A DNA stretch of 44,707 nt from Clostridium ragsdalei P11. Lineage in GTDB: Bacteria > Bacillota > Clostridia > Clostridiales > Clostridiaceae. Position numbers and translations under genes: made by a program. The stretch covers positions 1 to 44,707 of the forward strand of contig NZ_LROS01000025.1 in assembly GCF_001675165.1 (NCBI RefSeq), read 5' to 3'. A model generated the notes under the pieces. That model was not told where the DNA came from, did no database searches, and worked only from the letters and a program-made list of their open reading frames with translations. Of this stretch, positions 8,113 to 17,459 are shown piece by piece; positions within the stretch are counted from its first letter, which is position 1; every line of letters begins with the position of its first letter.

Positions 8113-9480
8113 TTGGCTAATATTCATAAATTTGTCCAGGGTGGATATAGATATGTTATAGATGTAAACTCTGGTACACTTCATGAAATTGATGAACTAG
8201 TATATGATATTTTAGATGATGAAGGACTGCCAGAACTTGAAAAGGCGGTAGAACTTCTTAAAGATAAATATAAGAAAGAAGAAGTTGAGGAGGCTTATGG
8301 TGAGATACAACAGCTAATTGAAAAAGAAATGTTGTATTCTAAAGATTTATATGAAGGAATTGCAAAAAAGCATGAAAGTGAACCTTCATTTATAAAAGCA
8401 TTATGCCTTAATATTGCCCATGATTGTAATTTGAGATGCAAATATTGTTTTGCAGATGAAGGTGAGTACAAAGGACGAAGAAAACTCATGTCTGCAGAAA
8501 TAGGAAAAAAGGCCATTGATTTTGTCATAGAAAAATCAGGACCTAGGAAAAATATAGAGGTTGATTTGTTTGGTGGAGAACCACTTATGGCCTTTGATGA
8601 AGTAAAGGAAATTGTAGAATATGCTAAGAAGCAGGAAAAGCTGCACAACAAAAATATAAGATTTACAATGACTACTAATGCTACCCTATTAAACGATGAG
8701 ATAATGGATTATCTTGATAAAAATATGGGAAATATAGTACTTAGTATTGATGGAAGAAAAGAAGTAAATGACAAAGTAAGAGTTAGAATTGATGGAAGTG
8801 GAAGTTTTGATTCCATACTGCCTAAAATAAAAAAGATGGTAAAAATGAGGGACAAGTCTAAACAATATTATGCAAGAGGTACTTTTACTAGAAACAATAC
8901 TGATTTTTTTGAAGATATAAAATACCTTGCAGATCAGGGATTTGATGAAATATCTGTAGAACCTGTTGTACTCCCAAAGGATGATCCATTATCTCTTAGA
9001 GAAGAAGACCTTCCGGTTATTTATGAACAATATGATAAATTGTATGATGAAATGATTAGAAGAAACAAGGAAGGAGGAAAGTTTAAATTTTACCATTTTA
9101 ATATAGATATTACAGGCGGTCCTTGTGTATATAAAAGAATATCAGGATGTGGGGCAGGACATGAGTATGTAGCTATAACACCAGATGGAGATATATATCC
9201 TTGTCATCAATTTGTAGGTAATGAAGATTTTAAGATGGGAAATTTAAGTGACGTTGACAACTTGAGGAAAGACATTCCTAAGCAATTTAAGTCTGCTCAT
9301 ATATACAATAAACCGGAATGCAGAAAATGTTGGGCAAGATTTTACTGCAGTGGCGGCTGTCAGGCTAATAATTACAATTTCAATAAAGATATGAACATAC
9401 CATATAGTCTTGGATGTAAAATGCAGAAAAAGAGAATTGAGTGTGCCATTGCACTTAAAAGTAGAATTTTGAAAAAATAG
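8113..9480 (+). CDS. scfB: SCIFF peptide maturase, radical SAM/SPASM
   Basis: This radical SAM enzyme installs thioether links in the SCIFF peptide. The N-terminal region (about 1-90) should hold the peptide-recognition winged helix. The radical SAM cluster motif is CNLRCKYC (Cys105, 109, 112), followed by LFGGEP and TNATLL. The C-terminal SPASM domain for extra iron-sulphur clusters shows CGAGHEYVAITPDGDIYPCH, then CRKCWARFYCSGGC and a last CKMQ. At 455 residues it is complete. TTG at 8113 follows GGAGGAG (8100-8106) at six bases. It is the partner of the peptide at 7889 and sits just upstream of secD, an arrangement conserved in clostridia. Confidence 0.96.
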   Translation: MANIHKFVQGGYRYVIDVNSGTLHEIDELVYDILDDEGLPELEKAVELLKDKYKKEEVEEAYGEIQQLIEKEMLYSKDLYEGIAKKHESEPSFIKALCLNIAHDCNLRCKYCFADEGEYKGRRKLMSAEIGKKAIDFVIEKSGPRKNIEVDLFGGEPLMAFDEVKEIVEYAKKQEKLHNKNIRFTMTTNATLLNDEIMDYLDKNMGNIVLSIDGRKEVNDKVRVRIDGSGSFDSILPKIKKMVKMRDKSKQYYARGTFTRNNTDFFEDIKYLADQGFDEISVEPVVLPKDDPLSLREEDLPVIYEQYDKLYDEMIRRNKEGGKFKFYHFNIDITGGPCVYKRISGCGAGHEYVAITPDGDIYPCHQFVGNEDFKMGNLSDVDNLRKDIPKQFKSAHIYNKPECRKCWARFYCSGGCQANNYNFNKDMNIPYSLGCKMQKKRIECAIALKSRILKK

Positions 9481-9535
9481 TAATAACATTTACAAAAACT
9501 TAATACATCATATTACTTTATTTGCAATATGTGTA

Positions 9536-9564
9536 TTGACGGTGTTTTTTTTAAGTAATATAAT
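9536..9564 (+). promoter_or_regulatory. Sigma-A-type promoter for secD-secF
   Basis: TTGACG (9536-9541), a 17-base spacer and TATAAT (9559-9564) make a near-consensus vegetative promoter. The leader to the secD ATG at 9622 would be about 50 bases. It suggests secDF is transcribed independently of the maturase gene. Confidence 0.75.
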
Positions 9565-9621
9565 TGCTAATGTAAACAGGTGAGGATAAAGGTATTTGGT
9601 TATTGACGAAGGAGGATAAAA

Positions 9622-10896
9622 ATGAAATCTAAGGCGAAAAGTACCGTAGTTTTCTTTCTATGCGTAATTTTAATAGGCTTTTTAGCTTATACTGGAGCAT
9701 ATGGAGTAACTTTAGGTGGATATAAATTGAAGCCATTTAGTGAAGTAATAAACAAAGGACTTGACCTTCAAGGTGGAGTTTCTGTACTTGAAGAAATACA
9801 GTCTAAAAATGTAGATCAAGATACTGTAAATAGAACTGTAGACATGATTTCACAAAGGGTTAATAAATTAGGAGTAAGTGAAACTACGACTGTAAGAGAA
9901 GGAAAAGACAGGATAAGAATTGATATACCTGGAAAATTTGATGCAAAAGAAGTAGTAGATGGTGTAGCAAAAACTGGTGATCTTAAGTTTGTTGGACCGG
10001 ATAACAATACTATACTTACAGGTAAGGATGTAAAAAATGCTACAGCTTCTATTGACTCTCAAAACGGCAGCCAAGGTGTAATAAATTTGGAGCTAACTCA
10101 ATCAGGTGCTCAGAAGTTTGCAGATGCCACTCAAAAATTTATGGGACAAAAAATTACTATTTACTTAGATAAGGATAAACTGTCGGATCCGCAGGTAGAT
10201 GCACATATAACGGATGGTAGAGCTATTATAAGCGGTCACATGACCATGAAAGAGGCTCAAACAAAGGCAAACCTGATAAAATCAGGCGCACTTCCAGTTA
10301 CTGTAAAACCAGTACAGGTTAAAACTGTAGGAGCTTCTCTTGGTGCAAATGCACTCCCACTTAGTATATTAGCAGGTAAAATAGGTATAGGACTAGTAAT
10401 GATATTTATGCTTTTATATTATAGATTACCTGGACTTGTTGCAGATATAGCACTTGTACTATACGTATATATAGTTTTAGCAGCTTTTGCTAACGTAAAT
10501 GTAACTTTGACATTAGCTGGTATTGCAGCGTTTTTGTTAACAGTAGGTATGGCAGTAGATGCCAATATACTTATATTTGAGAGAACTAAGGAGGAGCTTA
10601 AAAGTGGTAAATCCATTAGGGCCTCTGTAGATGCGGGATTTAGAAGAGCTATGACGTCAATACTGGATTCAAATATAACTACTATTATTTCAGGATGTGT
10701 CCTTTATAATATTGGTACAGGTTCCGTAAAAGGATTTGCACTTACGCTTATTATAGGTACAATTTTGAGTATGTTTACGGCTATAACGGTAACTAGAACT
10801 CTTATGAAGTTACTAGCTAATATGGGTTGGTTTAACCATAAAGAGACAATTGGAACCTTTGGTGTGCATGACTTTAGAAAGGGGGTAGTAAAGTAA
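9622..10896 (+). CDS. secD: Protein translocase subunit SecD
   Basis: SecD works with SecF as a proton-driven membrane partner of SecYEG, helping complete protein export. It has an N-terminal membrane helix, a short external P1 region (clostridial form) beginning GLDLQGGVSVLEE, and five more helices in the C-terminal half. Conserved stretches include VDMISQRVNKLGV, GHMTMKEAQTKANLIKSGALP, the helix 4 region with TVGMAVDANILIFERTKEEL (charged Asp and Arg for proton flow), and DSNITTIISG. It has 424 residues with GGAGG before ATG. secF starts two bases after its stop. Confidence 0.97.
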   Translation: MKSKAKSTVVFFLCVILIGFLAYTGAYGVTLGGYKLKPFSEVINKGLDLQGGVSVLEEIQSKNVDQDTVNRTVDMISQRVNKLGVSETTTVREGKDRIRIDIPGKFDAKEVVDGVAKTGDLKFVGPDNNTILTGKDVKNATASIDSQNGSQGVINLELTQSGAQKFADATQKFMGQKITIYLDKDKLSDPQVDAHITDGRAIISGHMTMKEAQTKANLIKSGALPVTVKPVQVKTVGASLGANALPLSILAGKIGIGLVMIFMLLYYRLPGLVADIALVLYVYIVLAAFANVNVTLTLAGIAAFLLTVGMAVDANILIFERTKEELKSGKSIRASVDAGFRRAMTSILDSNITTIISGCVLYNIGTGSVKGFALTLIIGTILSMFTAITVTRTLMKLLANMGWFNHKETIGTFGVHDFRKGVVK

Positions 10897-10897
10897 T

Positions 10898-11773
10898 ATG
10901 TATAAGATTATTGAGAAAAGAAAAATATGGTTTACTATATCCCTTATAATAATTGCTATTGGAATATTTACTATGGCTACTAAAGGTCTTGAATATGGAC
11001 TGGATTTTAAAGGCGGTACAGTAGTTGAAATAAATGTGGGTCAGGATTTTAATAAACAGGATGTAGATAATATAGTAAAGAAATACTCCAGTGATTTTCA
11101 ATCCAATAAAGTAGATAATAAATCTATATCTATAAAGGCTGCCACTTTAACTAACAATGATGTTAGTAATATTGTAAAAGCTATAAAGGCAAAGTATAAA
11201 AAAAGTAGTTTGACGAATCAAGAAAATATAGGTGCGGTTATAGGGCAAGAAACAAGGACCAAAGCTTTGCAAGCTGTTATAGTGGCAATTATAGCTATGT
11301 TTATATACATAGGTATAAGATTTGAGTTAAGTTTTGGTATAGCAGCTATTATATCATTAACTCACAATGTGCTTGTAATGCTTTCTGTATACGCAGTACT
11401 TAGAGTTTCCATAGATTCTAACTTTATAGCAGCAGCACTTACGGTTATAGGTTATTCTGTCCATGATACTATAGTTGTTTTTGATAGAATAAGAGAAAAT
11501 CAAAAATATATGAGAGGACAGGAACCTATAGTTGTTGCAGATGCCAGTGTAACTCAGACATTGGCAAGATCTATAAATACAGTATTGACTGTTGTAATAA
11601 CTCTAACATCAGTATATGTTTTAGTGCCTTCTGTAAGAATTTTCTCAGAGCCGATACTTATAGGAATAATTACAGGATGCTATTCTTCTATATGTATAGC
11701 TAGTCCGTGCTGGGTAATTATAAAGAAACATATGCTTCGAAATAAAAAAAAGTTGCATACAGTAAGTGAATAA
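10898..11773 (+). CDS. secF: Protein translocase subunit SecF
   Basis: SecF is the second half of the SecDF export factor. The 291-residue protein has six predicted membrane helices, the GLDFKGGTVVEI block at about residues 32-43, and the C-terminal signature YSVHDTIVVFDRIRENQ with RSINTVLTVVITL. GGGGGTAGTAA at the end of secD supplies the ribosome binding site, so translation should be coupled. A clear terminator follows at 11805. The last 20 residues are basic and cytoplasmic. Confidence 0.97.
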   Translation: MYKIIEKRKIWFTISLIIIAIGIFTMATKGLEYGLDFKGGTVVEINVGQDFNKQDVDNIVKKYSSDFQSNKVDNKSISIKAATLTNNDVSNIVKAIKAKYKKSSLTNQENIGAVIGQETRTKALQAVIVAIIAMFIYIGIRFELSFGIAAIISLTHNVLVMLSVYAVLRVSIDSNFIAAALTVIGYSVHDTIVVFDRIRENQKYMRGQEPIVVADASVTQTLARSINTVLTVVITLTSVYVLVPSVRIFSEPILIGIITGCYSSICIASPCWVIIKKHMLRNKKKLHTVSE

Positions 11774-11804
11774 GCTATAAAATATACATTAAATATGATA
11801 AAAT

Positions 11805-11842
11805 AAAAAATCTAGAGTATATTGGTACTCTGGATTTTTTTA
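11805..11842 (+). terminator. Intrinsic terminator after secF
   Basis: AAAAAATCTAGAGTA (11805-11819) pairs with TACTCTGGATTTTTT (11826-11840), allowing one G-T pair, around a six-base loop. The stem runs into a T tract. It ends the secDF transcript. Confidence 0.85.
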
Positions 11843-11868
11843 TTGCAAATAATCTAACCATAATGTAT

Positions 11869-11897
11869 TTGTAATAGAAGACAATATCATTTATAAT
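11869..11897 (+). promoter_or_regulatory. Probable promoter of the DHH-domain gene
   Basis: TTGTAA (11869-11874), 17 bases, then TATAAT (11892-11897), placed between the secF terminator and the DHH gene at 11932. Confidence 0.6.
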
Positions 11898-11931
11898 ATA
11901 AGTGCTTTCGATAAATTTGGAGGATTTTATT

Positions 11932-12780
11932 ATGGAGAGGCAAAAAGATAATATACAGGATTTTAATTTTTTAGGTATGCATAACCCTTTTCTTTTAAAG
12001 GATATGGAGAAAGCTTTAAAAAGAATAATAAAAGCAGTAAATGAGAGAGAAAAAATTGTAATTTATGGTACATGCGACTTGGATGGTATAACTTCGGTGT
12101 CACTTATGTTATTAGTGTTAAAATATTTAAATGCAGATGTAGAATATTTTATTTCTGATAAAATTAATGATTATAGTATAAAGTCAGATATAATAAAAAA
12201 CCACATAAAATTTTTAGGTGCAAAGGTTATAATAACAGCTGGCTGTGGAATTCAAAGCATTTCACAGATAGAGTTATGCAAAACTTTGGGTATTGATGTT
12301 ATAATAACAGATTACCATAAATCTGGGGAAATTTTGCCGAAAGCCATTATTGTGAATCCCAATCAGAAACAGTGTACATATCCATTTAAAGATTTAACAG
12401 CGGTAGGTGTTACCTTTAAGTTATCTCAGGCCATATCAATGTATTATGATATGAAGTACATAAGTAAGTATTTAGATCTTGTAGCTTTAGGTATTTTTTC
12501 TCGTGGAATTGATATAACTGGTGAAAATAAGATAATGGTAAATGAAGGTATGTATTATTTAAAATGTACAAATAATTATGGAGTAAGGGCACTGCTTAAA
12601 GTGAACGATATTTCTAGTGTGAATATGGAGAATGTATGTGAATTGTCAAATAAAATGATGTGTTCAATTAAGAATAAGAGATATATAGATAATGCAAGGA
12701 TTGCAGTAGAGCTTTTTATAACTGAAAATATGGATAGAGCAGAACAAATAGCTAAATATTTGAAAAATGAGATTATATAA
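11932..12780 (+). CDS. Short RecJ-like DHH-domain protein with altered active site
   Basis: The 282 residues match only the N-terminal DHH half of RecJ, the 5'-3' single-strand DNA exonuclease of repair; full RecJ is 550-800 residues. The DHHA1 and OB parts are absent, and only about 100 bases separate the stop from apt. Motif I is GTCDLDG (Asp49 and Asp51 kept). Motif II, normally VDCG, reads AGCG (Asp lost at about 104). Motif III, normally DHH, reads DYH (127-129). The LDLVALG block is present, but the usual following AD is not. Nuclease activity is therefore doubtful; it may be a pseudoenzyme or binding factor. ATG at 11932 is chosen because GGAGG lies 10 bases upstream. In related clostridia a full recJ often holds this place before apt-relA-dtd. 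Confidence 0.8.
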   Translation: MERQKDNIQDFNFLGMHNPFLLKDMEKALKRIIKAVNEREKIVIYGTCDLDGITSVSLMLLVLKYLNADVEYFISDKINDYSIKSDIIKNHIKFLGAKVIITAGCGIQSISQIELCKTLGIDVIITDYHKSGEILPKAIIVNPNQKQCTYPFKDLTAVGVTFKLSQAISMYYDMKYISKYLDLVALGIFSRGIDITGENKIMVNEGMYYLKCTNNYGVRALLKVNDISSVNMENVCELSNKMMCSIKNKRYIDNARIAVELFITENMDRAEQIAKYLKNEII

Positions 12781-12799
12781 AGGTAAAAATCTCTTAAAC

Positions 12800-12829
12800 T
12801 TGAATATGTATCAATATTTAATATATAAT
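12800..12829 (+). promoter_or_regulatory. Probable promoter of apt
   Basis: TTGAAT (12800-12805), an 18-base spacer and TATAAT (12824-12829) precede the apt GTG at 12883. Confidence 0.55.
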
Positions 12830-12882
12830 TGTAAAGTAGGTTTCTATTGGAATGATTAAGTTATTTTTAGGGGGGATTACAG

Positions 12883-13401
12883 GTGGATTTAAAAGATAAA
12901 ATAAGAGTAATAGATGGGTTTCCAAAGGAAGGAATAAGTTTTAAAGATATAACTACTTTGCTGCAGGATAAAACAGCTTTTAAGCATACAGTAAATAAAA
13001 TAGCTAGATATTTAAAAAATAAACATATTGACGTAGTAGTAGGGCCTGAAGCAAGAGGATTTTTATTTGGAGCACCTATAGCCTATGCCATAGGTGCAGG
13101 TTTCGTTCCTATAAGAAAAAAAGGAAAGTTGCCTTATGATACTTTTAGTGTTAGTTATGACTTAGAATATGGCAGTGATGTACTTGAAATGCACAAAGAT
13201 GCAATAAAAAAGGGAGATAGAGTGGTAATAATTGATGACTTGCTTGCAACAGGTGGCACTACTGCTTCTGTGGTGAAACTTATAGAACAAGCAGGTGGGG
13301 AAGTTGTTACTATAGGATTTGTTATAGAATTGACGGATTTAAAAGGTAGGGAAAAATTAGAAGGCTATGATGTAATTTCTCTTACTAAATATAATGTTTA
13401 G
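12883..13401 (+). CDS. apt: Adenine phosphoribosyltransferase
   Basis: Apt salvages adenine by joining it to PRPP to form AMP. The 172 residues match the family length. Seen are [17 protein letters not shown] at the N-terminus, the [14 protein letters not shown] region, and the PRPP-binding motif [14 protein letters not shown] (about 119-132). The start is GTG with GGGGGGATT upstream. It precedes relA, as in many Firmicutes; purine salvage and (p)ppGpp metabolism share nucleotide pools. Confidence 0.96.
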   Translation: MDLKDKIRVIDGFPKEGISFKDITTLLQDKTAFKHTVNKIARYLKNKHIDVVVGPEARGFLFGAPIAYAIGAGFVPIRKKGKLPYDTFSVSYDLEYGSDVLEMHKDAIKKGDRVVIIDDLLATGGTTASVVKLIEQAGGEVVTIGFVIELTDLKGREKLEGYDVISLTKYNV

Positions 13402-13413
13402 GATATATAAAAT

Positions 13414-13443
13414 TTCAAATTGCAAGTTTTTTTAGTATATAAT
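13414..13443 (+). promoter_or_regulatory. Possible promoter of relA
   Basis: TTCAAA (13414-13419), an 18-base spacer and TATAAT (13438-13443) lie between apt and the relA leader hairpin. The -35 box is weak. Confidence 0.45.
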
Positions 13444-13461
13444 ATAATATTAGTAAAAAAT

Positions 13462-13492
13462 AATGGCTGGTTTGTTAAACCAGCCATTGATT
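13462..13492 (+). terminator. Leader hairpin (terminator or attenuator) before relA
   Basis: AATGGCTGGTTT (13462-13473) and its exact complement (13477-13488) form a 12-pair stem with loop GTT, followed by GATTTTA. It ends seven bases before the relA ribosome binding site (AGGGAG, 13495-13500), so it could end apt transcripts, attenuate relA, or shape relA translation. Confidence 0.65.
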
Positions 13493-13507
13493 TTAGGGAG
13501 TATCGGT

Positions 13508-15685
13508 ATGTTAGAAAAATTAATGGAGTTAATAGATAAAAACTGTAATAACGTAGATAAAAAAATAGTAGAAAAGGCTTATTATTTTGCCGATGAAGCT
13601 CATAAAAAACAGAAAAGGGAATCTGGAGAACCTTATATAAGCCATCCTGTAGAAGTAGCTTATATATTGGTAGAAATGGGACTTGATACTAGCACCATAG
13701 TAGCAGGACTCCTTCATGACGTAATAGAAGATACACAATTTAGCTATGAAGACATAGAAAGGGAATTCAGTGTAGAAGTTGCAAACTTAGTAGAAGGTGT
13801 TACTAAATTAGGTAAAATAGAATGCAAAACTAAGGAAGAGCAGCAAGCTGATAACGTTAGAAAGATGCTCCTTGCAATGGCAGATGACATAAGAGTAATA
13901 CTTATAAAATTAGCAGATAGACTTCATAATATGAGAACACTTAAATACATGCCTGTAAAAAAACAGAAAGAAAAAGCAAAAGAAACCTTTGACATATATG
14001 CACCTCTTGCCCATAGACTTGGAATGTCTAAAATCAAATGGGAACTTGAGGATTTAGCTTTTAGGTATATAAATCAAAATGAATATTATTTTATAGTTAG
14101 AAAAATTGCTGAAAAAAGAGTAGAAAGAGAAAAATATATTGATGAAATAATATCTCAATTAAAAGATAATCTTAAAAAATCGGGAATAGATTCAGACATT
14201 GAAGGAAGACCAAAGCATTTTTATAGTATATATAGAAAGATGGTAAAGAAAAATAAAACTATAGATCAAATTTTTGATTTAACTGCTGTAAGAATTTTAG
14301 TAAATACAGTAAAGGATTGCTATGCTGCACTGGGAATAGCACATACTATATATAAGCCTATGCCAGGAAGATTTAAGGATTATATTGCTATGCCTAAACC
14401 AAACATGTATCAGTCATTACATTCTACAGTTATAGGTCCTCAGGGCAAACCTTTTGAAATACAGATAAGAACTTTTGAAATGCATAAAACAGCAGAATAT
14501 GGAATAGCAGCTCACTGGAAATATAAAGAGGGCGTTGATACAGCAAATGATATAGATAAGAAACTTACCTGGCTAAGGGAAATACTTGAGTGGCAGAGAG
14601 AAACTTCAGATGCAGAAGAATTTATGGAAAGATTTAAAATAGATTTGTTTTCAGATGAGGTATTTGTATTTACCCCAAATGGAAAAGTAATAAATTTACC
14701 TTATGAAGCAACCCCTATAGATTTTGCGTATAAGATACATACAGAGATAGGAAATAGTTGTATAGGTGCAAAGGTAAGTGGTAAGATGGTACCTCTTGAC
14801 TATCATTTGAAAACAGGGGAAATTGTAGAAGTGCTTGTATCAAGTACGCCCAAAGGTCCAAGTATTGATTGGCTGAATATGGCGAAGAGCAATCAGGCAA
14901 AAAGTAAGATAAGATCCTGGTTCAAAAAGGCTAAAAGAGAAGAGAATATAGTAAAAGGAAAGGACCTTCTTGAAAAGGAAACGAAAAAGCAGGGATATAA
15001 TTTTGGAGAAATTGCAAAGAAGGAAATCCTAGATACAGTTCTTAAAAGATACAATATGAATTCCATAGATGATTTGTATGCTTCTGTAGGAATTGGTGCT
15101 GTAACCTCTTCTACTATAGTTTCAAGAATAAAAGATATTTATATGAAAACTTCAAAGATGGATGAAATTGACTGGAAGAAGATTCAAGAGAATCTGGATC
15201 AACCTATGGGTAAGTCTCATAAAGCAGAGAAAAAATCTCCAGGGATAATAGTAAAGGGTGAAAGCAATGTGTTAGTCAGATTTGCCAAGTGTTGTAATCC
15301 TGTTCCGGGCGATGACATAATAGGGTATATAACAAAGGGAAGAGGAGTGTCAATCCATAGAAAGGATTGTAAAAATGCAGAATTCTTATTAAAGAACAAA
15401 GATAACATGGTGGTTGAAGTTTCCTGGGGAAGACCAAAAGGAGCAGAGTATATTGCTCAGATTAAAATAGAAGCTGAAGATAGGGGAAAACTTTTAGCTG
15501 AATCTATGGAAGTTATAAGTAATAGTAAGACTGCACTTTATGCTGTAAATGCTAAGCCAGTAAAAAATGGATTGGCTGTTATAGATATAAAATTAAAAAT
15601 ATCAAATGTAGATGACTTAAAAGATGTAATGAAAAAGTTTAGAAAATTAGAGGGAGTTATTCAGGTTTATAGGACCAAAAATTAA
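13508..15685 (+). CDS. relA: Bifunctional (p)ppGpp synthetase/hydrolase RelA/SpoT
   Basis: The enzyme makes and destroys the starvation alarmone (p)ppGpp. Domain order in its 725 residues is complete: HD hydrolase at about 30-180 with HDVIEDT (70-76), intact and so probably active; synthetase at about 225-350 with [11 protein letters not shown] (RFKD at 288-291, the charged motif of bifunctional enzymes) and YQSLHST; TGS at about 385-445; a helical part; a zinc-finger-like region with [15 protein letters not shown]; and a C-terminal ACT domain. ATG at 13508 is chosen by AGGGAG seven bases upstream; the open frame extends back to 13463 only through the leader hairpin. dtd follows 14 bases later. 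Confidence 0.96.
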   Translation: MLEKLMELIDKNCNNVDKKIVEKAYYFADEAHKKQKRESGEPYISHPVEVAYILVEMGLDTSTIVAGLLHDVIEDTQFSYEDIEREFSVEVANLVEGVTKLGKIECKTKEEQQADNVRKMLLAMADDIRVILIKLADRLHNMRTLKYMPVKKQKEKAKETFDIYAPLAHRLGMSKIKWELEDLAFRYINQNEYYFIVRKIAEKRVEREKYIDEIISQLKDNLKKSGIDSDIEGRPKHFYSIYRKMVKKNKTIDQIFDLTAVRILVNTVKDCYAALGIAHTIYKPMPGRFKDYIAMPKPNMYQSLHSTVIGPQGKPFEIQIRTFEMHKTAEYGIAAHWKYKEGVDTANDIDKKLTWLREILEWQRETSDAEEFMERFKIDLFSDEVFVFTPNGKVINLPYEATPIDFAYKIHTEIGNSCIGAKVSGKMVPLDYHLKTGEIVEVLVSSTPKGPSIDWLNMAKSNQAKSKIRSWFKKAKREENIVKGKDLLEKETKKQGYNFGEIAKKEILDTVLKRYNMNSIDDLYASVGIGAVTSSTIVSRIKDIYMKTSKMDEIDWKKIQENLDQPMGKSHKAEKKSPGIIVKGESNVLVRFAKCCNPVPGDDIIGYITKGRGVSIHRKDCKNAEFLLKNKDNMVVEVSWGRPKGAEYIAQIKIEAEDRGKLLAESMEVISNSKTALYAVNAKPVKNGLAVIDIKLKISNVDDLKDVMKKFRKLEGVIQVYRTKN

Positions 15686-15699
15686 GGAGATATGTTATT

Positions 15700-16149
15700 A
15701 TGAGAGCAGTAGTTCAAAGAGTCAATAGTTCTAAAGTTGAAGTGGAAGGAAAGGTTATAGGACAAATACAGAAGGGGTTAAATGTACTTCTTGGAATATC
15801 TAAAGAAGATACAGATGAGGATATAATTTATATGAGGGACAAAATATTGAACCTCAGAATATTTGAAGATGAAAATGGAAAACTAAATAAATCCTTGTTG
15901 AATGTAAACGGAGAATTAATTATAATTTCCCAGTTCACTTTATATGGAGATTGTAGAAAAGGCAGAAGACCTAGTTTTATAGAAGCCTTGGGTGGAGATG
16001 AAGCCGAGAAAATATACGAAAAGTTTGTAAATCAATGCAGAAATTTAGTAGGCAAGGTTGAGACAGGAAAATTTGGTGCAGATATGTTAGTGAGTATAGA
16101 AAATGATGGACCTGTCACTATTATGATAGACAGTAAGAAGAAATTTTAG
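15700..16149 (+). CDS. dtd: D-aminoacyl-tRNA deacylase
   Basis: Dtd removes D-amino acids, and glycine wrongly placed on tRNA-Ala, from tRNA. The 149 residues carry the catalytic SQFTLYGD motif (about 77-84) and the C-terminal NDGPVTI motif, whose Gly-cis-Pro enters the partner's active site in the dimer. MRAVVQRV at the start is typical. AAGGAGATA precedes ATG. It follows relA in the usual Firmicute order. Confidence 0.97.
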   Translation: MRAVVQRVNSSKVEVEGKVIGQIQKGLNVLLGISKEDTDEDIIYMRDKILNLRIFEDENGKLNKSLLNVNGELIIISQFTLYGDCRKGRRPSFIEALGGDEAEKIYEKFVNQCRNLVGKVETGKFGADMLVSIENDGPVTIMIDSKKKF

Positions 16150-16199
16150 TGAATTATTCAATTTTTATACATAGGGAATTTTGACTTAATATAAGAATT

Positions 16200-16375
16200 T
16201 TGCGAAGCAAAGTTCTTGAAAATAACAAAGTTCAAATAACAAAGAACAGATAAAGATGATTTCCCTCGTACTTCAGGAAATCTATGATTTTAATATTTTC
16301 TGACATTAGGAAGAAAATTATCCTTATTTGATATTTGAACTTTCAACTTTGTTCTTTAAAAAAATTGTTTTGCAA
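16200..16375. repeat. Dispersed palindromic element, family B, copy 2
   Basis: An imperfect inverted repeat of about 176 bases: TTGCGAAGCAA at the left end pairs with TTGTTTTGCAA at the right, and AACAAAGTTC...AAAGAAC with matching sequence on the right. The centre (16259-16281) is GATTTCC, loop CTCGTACTTCA, GGAAATC. Centre and right flank match copy 1 near 2932-2970. It occupies the gap between dtd and the MBL gene. Confidence 0.75.
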
Positions 16376-16437
16376 TATTTTTAAATTATGTAAATTGAGT
16401 TAATTATCAAAGTAGGAAAAGATAAGGAGGTATTTTT

Positions 16438-17037
16438 ATGAAATTGAGGAAAGTCATAGTAGGAGCATATGCAGCTAATTGTTATATAGTGATAGATGAA
16501 AAAGAGGGTAAGTCTGTAGTAATTGACCCTGGCGATGATGTAAAAAATATAATAGATGCTATAGATGCTTCAAATACGAAAGTAGAATATATATTGTTAA
16601 CTCATGGCCATGCAGACCATACAAGTGCAGCTGAGGAAATAAGGAATAAATATAATGCACCTATAGCAATAAGCAGAGAAGATTATAACATGATGAAATC
16701 AAGAGAACTTATGTATGGAAAGCTTATAGATAAAGTTGACATATACGTTGAAGATAATCAAGTGTTTGAATTTGGAAATATAAAGTTAAAGGCACTTTAT
16801 ACACCTGGACATACACCTGGTGGAGTGAGCTTCTTAGGAGAAAACATGGTGTTTACAGGGGATACGCTTTTTCAAAGCTCTGTAGGAAGAACTGACTTTA
16901 CAGGGGGAGATTTTAATGCAATCATAGATAGTATAAAAAATAGGCTTATGACTTTACCAGATGAAATGGTTGTATTTCCAGGTCATGGCCCTAAAACTTC
17001 TATCAAAGAAGAAAAAATGCATAATCCATTTTTATAG
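16438..17037 (+). CDS. Metallo-beta-lactamase-fold hydrolase, glyoxalase II-like (YqgX type)
   Basis: A 199-residue cytoplasmic MBL-fold enzyme. Metal ligands appear in THGHADH (about 59-65), the His of TPGHTPGG, Asp of FTGDTLF, and His of FPGHGPKT, the complete glyoxalase II-like set. The size fits the small YqgX/YcbL group rather than full glyoxalase II, which has an extra helical substrate domain. The substrate is probably a thioester or similar but is not known. AAGGAGG is seven bases before ATG. The last codons overlap the left edge of the palindrome at 17031. hemZ follows after a repeat-filled gap. Confidence 0.85.
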   Translation: MKLRKVIVGAYAANCYIVIDEKEGKSVVIDPGDDVKNIIDAIDASNTKVEYILLTHGHADHTSAAEEIRNKYNAPIAISREDYNMMKSRELMYGKLIDKVDIYVEDNQVFEFGNIKLKALYTPGHTPGGVSFLGENMVFTGDTLFQSSVGRTDFTGGDFNAIIDSIKNRLMTLPDEMVVFPGHGPKTSIKEEKMHNPFL

Positions 17038-17297
17038 ATTTAAATAGCCATAGTAGAAAATTAATTTATTCTGCGTATATTTTTACAACATTCATAACGT
17101 TAAATATTTTGATAAGTCTAAGCAAAAAATTTTAAAAAATACTGAGAACTTTTGAAAACTCGTACCTCAAACAATTCAAAAGTTTTAGATTTTTAAAAAA
17201 TTTTTTACTAAGACTTATATGTAAAATATTTAAATGTTATTCATTCATGTAAAAATATTCCTGCGAATAAATTAATTTTTACTAATATGTCTATAAA
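17031..17297. repeat. Large snap-back palindrome, family B, copy 3
   Basis: The arms pair over about 120 bases: the left has ATTAATTTATTCTGCG, ATATTTTTACA, AAATATTTTGATAAGTCTAAG; the right carries their complements, including ACTTATATGTAAAATATTTA and CCTGCGAATAAATTAAT. The exact centre (17158-17171) reads ACTCGTACCTCAAA, the same core as the other family B elements. The left edge includes the stop codon of the MBL gene. Confidence 0.85.
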
Positions 17298-17307
17298 TTT
17301 ATCAAGT

Positions 17308-17450
17308 GATTCTTAGGTTCAGGTGGAGTTTGCTTATAAGGAATACCTTTTCTCCATCTGAACATTAGAAGAACTTATCCAGGTGCGTAGCAGTGCTTAT
17401 CTCCAACTTTGAAAAAGATGGGGGTTAGCAATGGTAGCGATCGGATAAAA
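17308..17450 (-). repeat. Dispersed structured element, family C, copy 1
   Basis: Read on the minus strand it runs ATCCGATCGCTACC...GCTACGCACCTGGATAAG...TTCTTCTAATGTTCAGATGG and then the opposite hairpin arm. The hairpin is GGTTCAGGTGGAG (17317-17329) with CTCCATCTGAAC (17352-17363). It aligns along its whole length with copy 2 at 29981-30110. Copies of this type lie on both strands. Confidence 0.7.
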
Positions 17451-17459
17451 ATTCAAGTG

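Noticed and set aside
17400-17450. Possible T-box or amino-acid leader before hemZ-hisS (GGTAGCGATCGG)
   Set aside because: The T-box sequence and terminator/antiterminator layout are absent, and the stretch aligns with the family C repeat instead.
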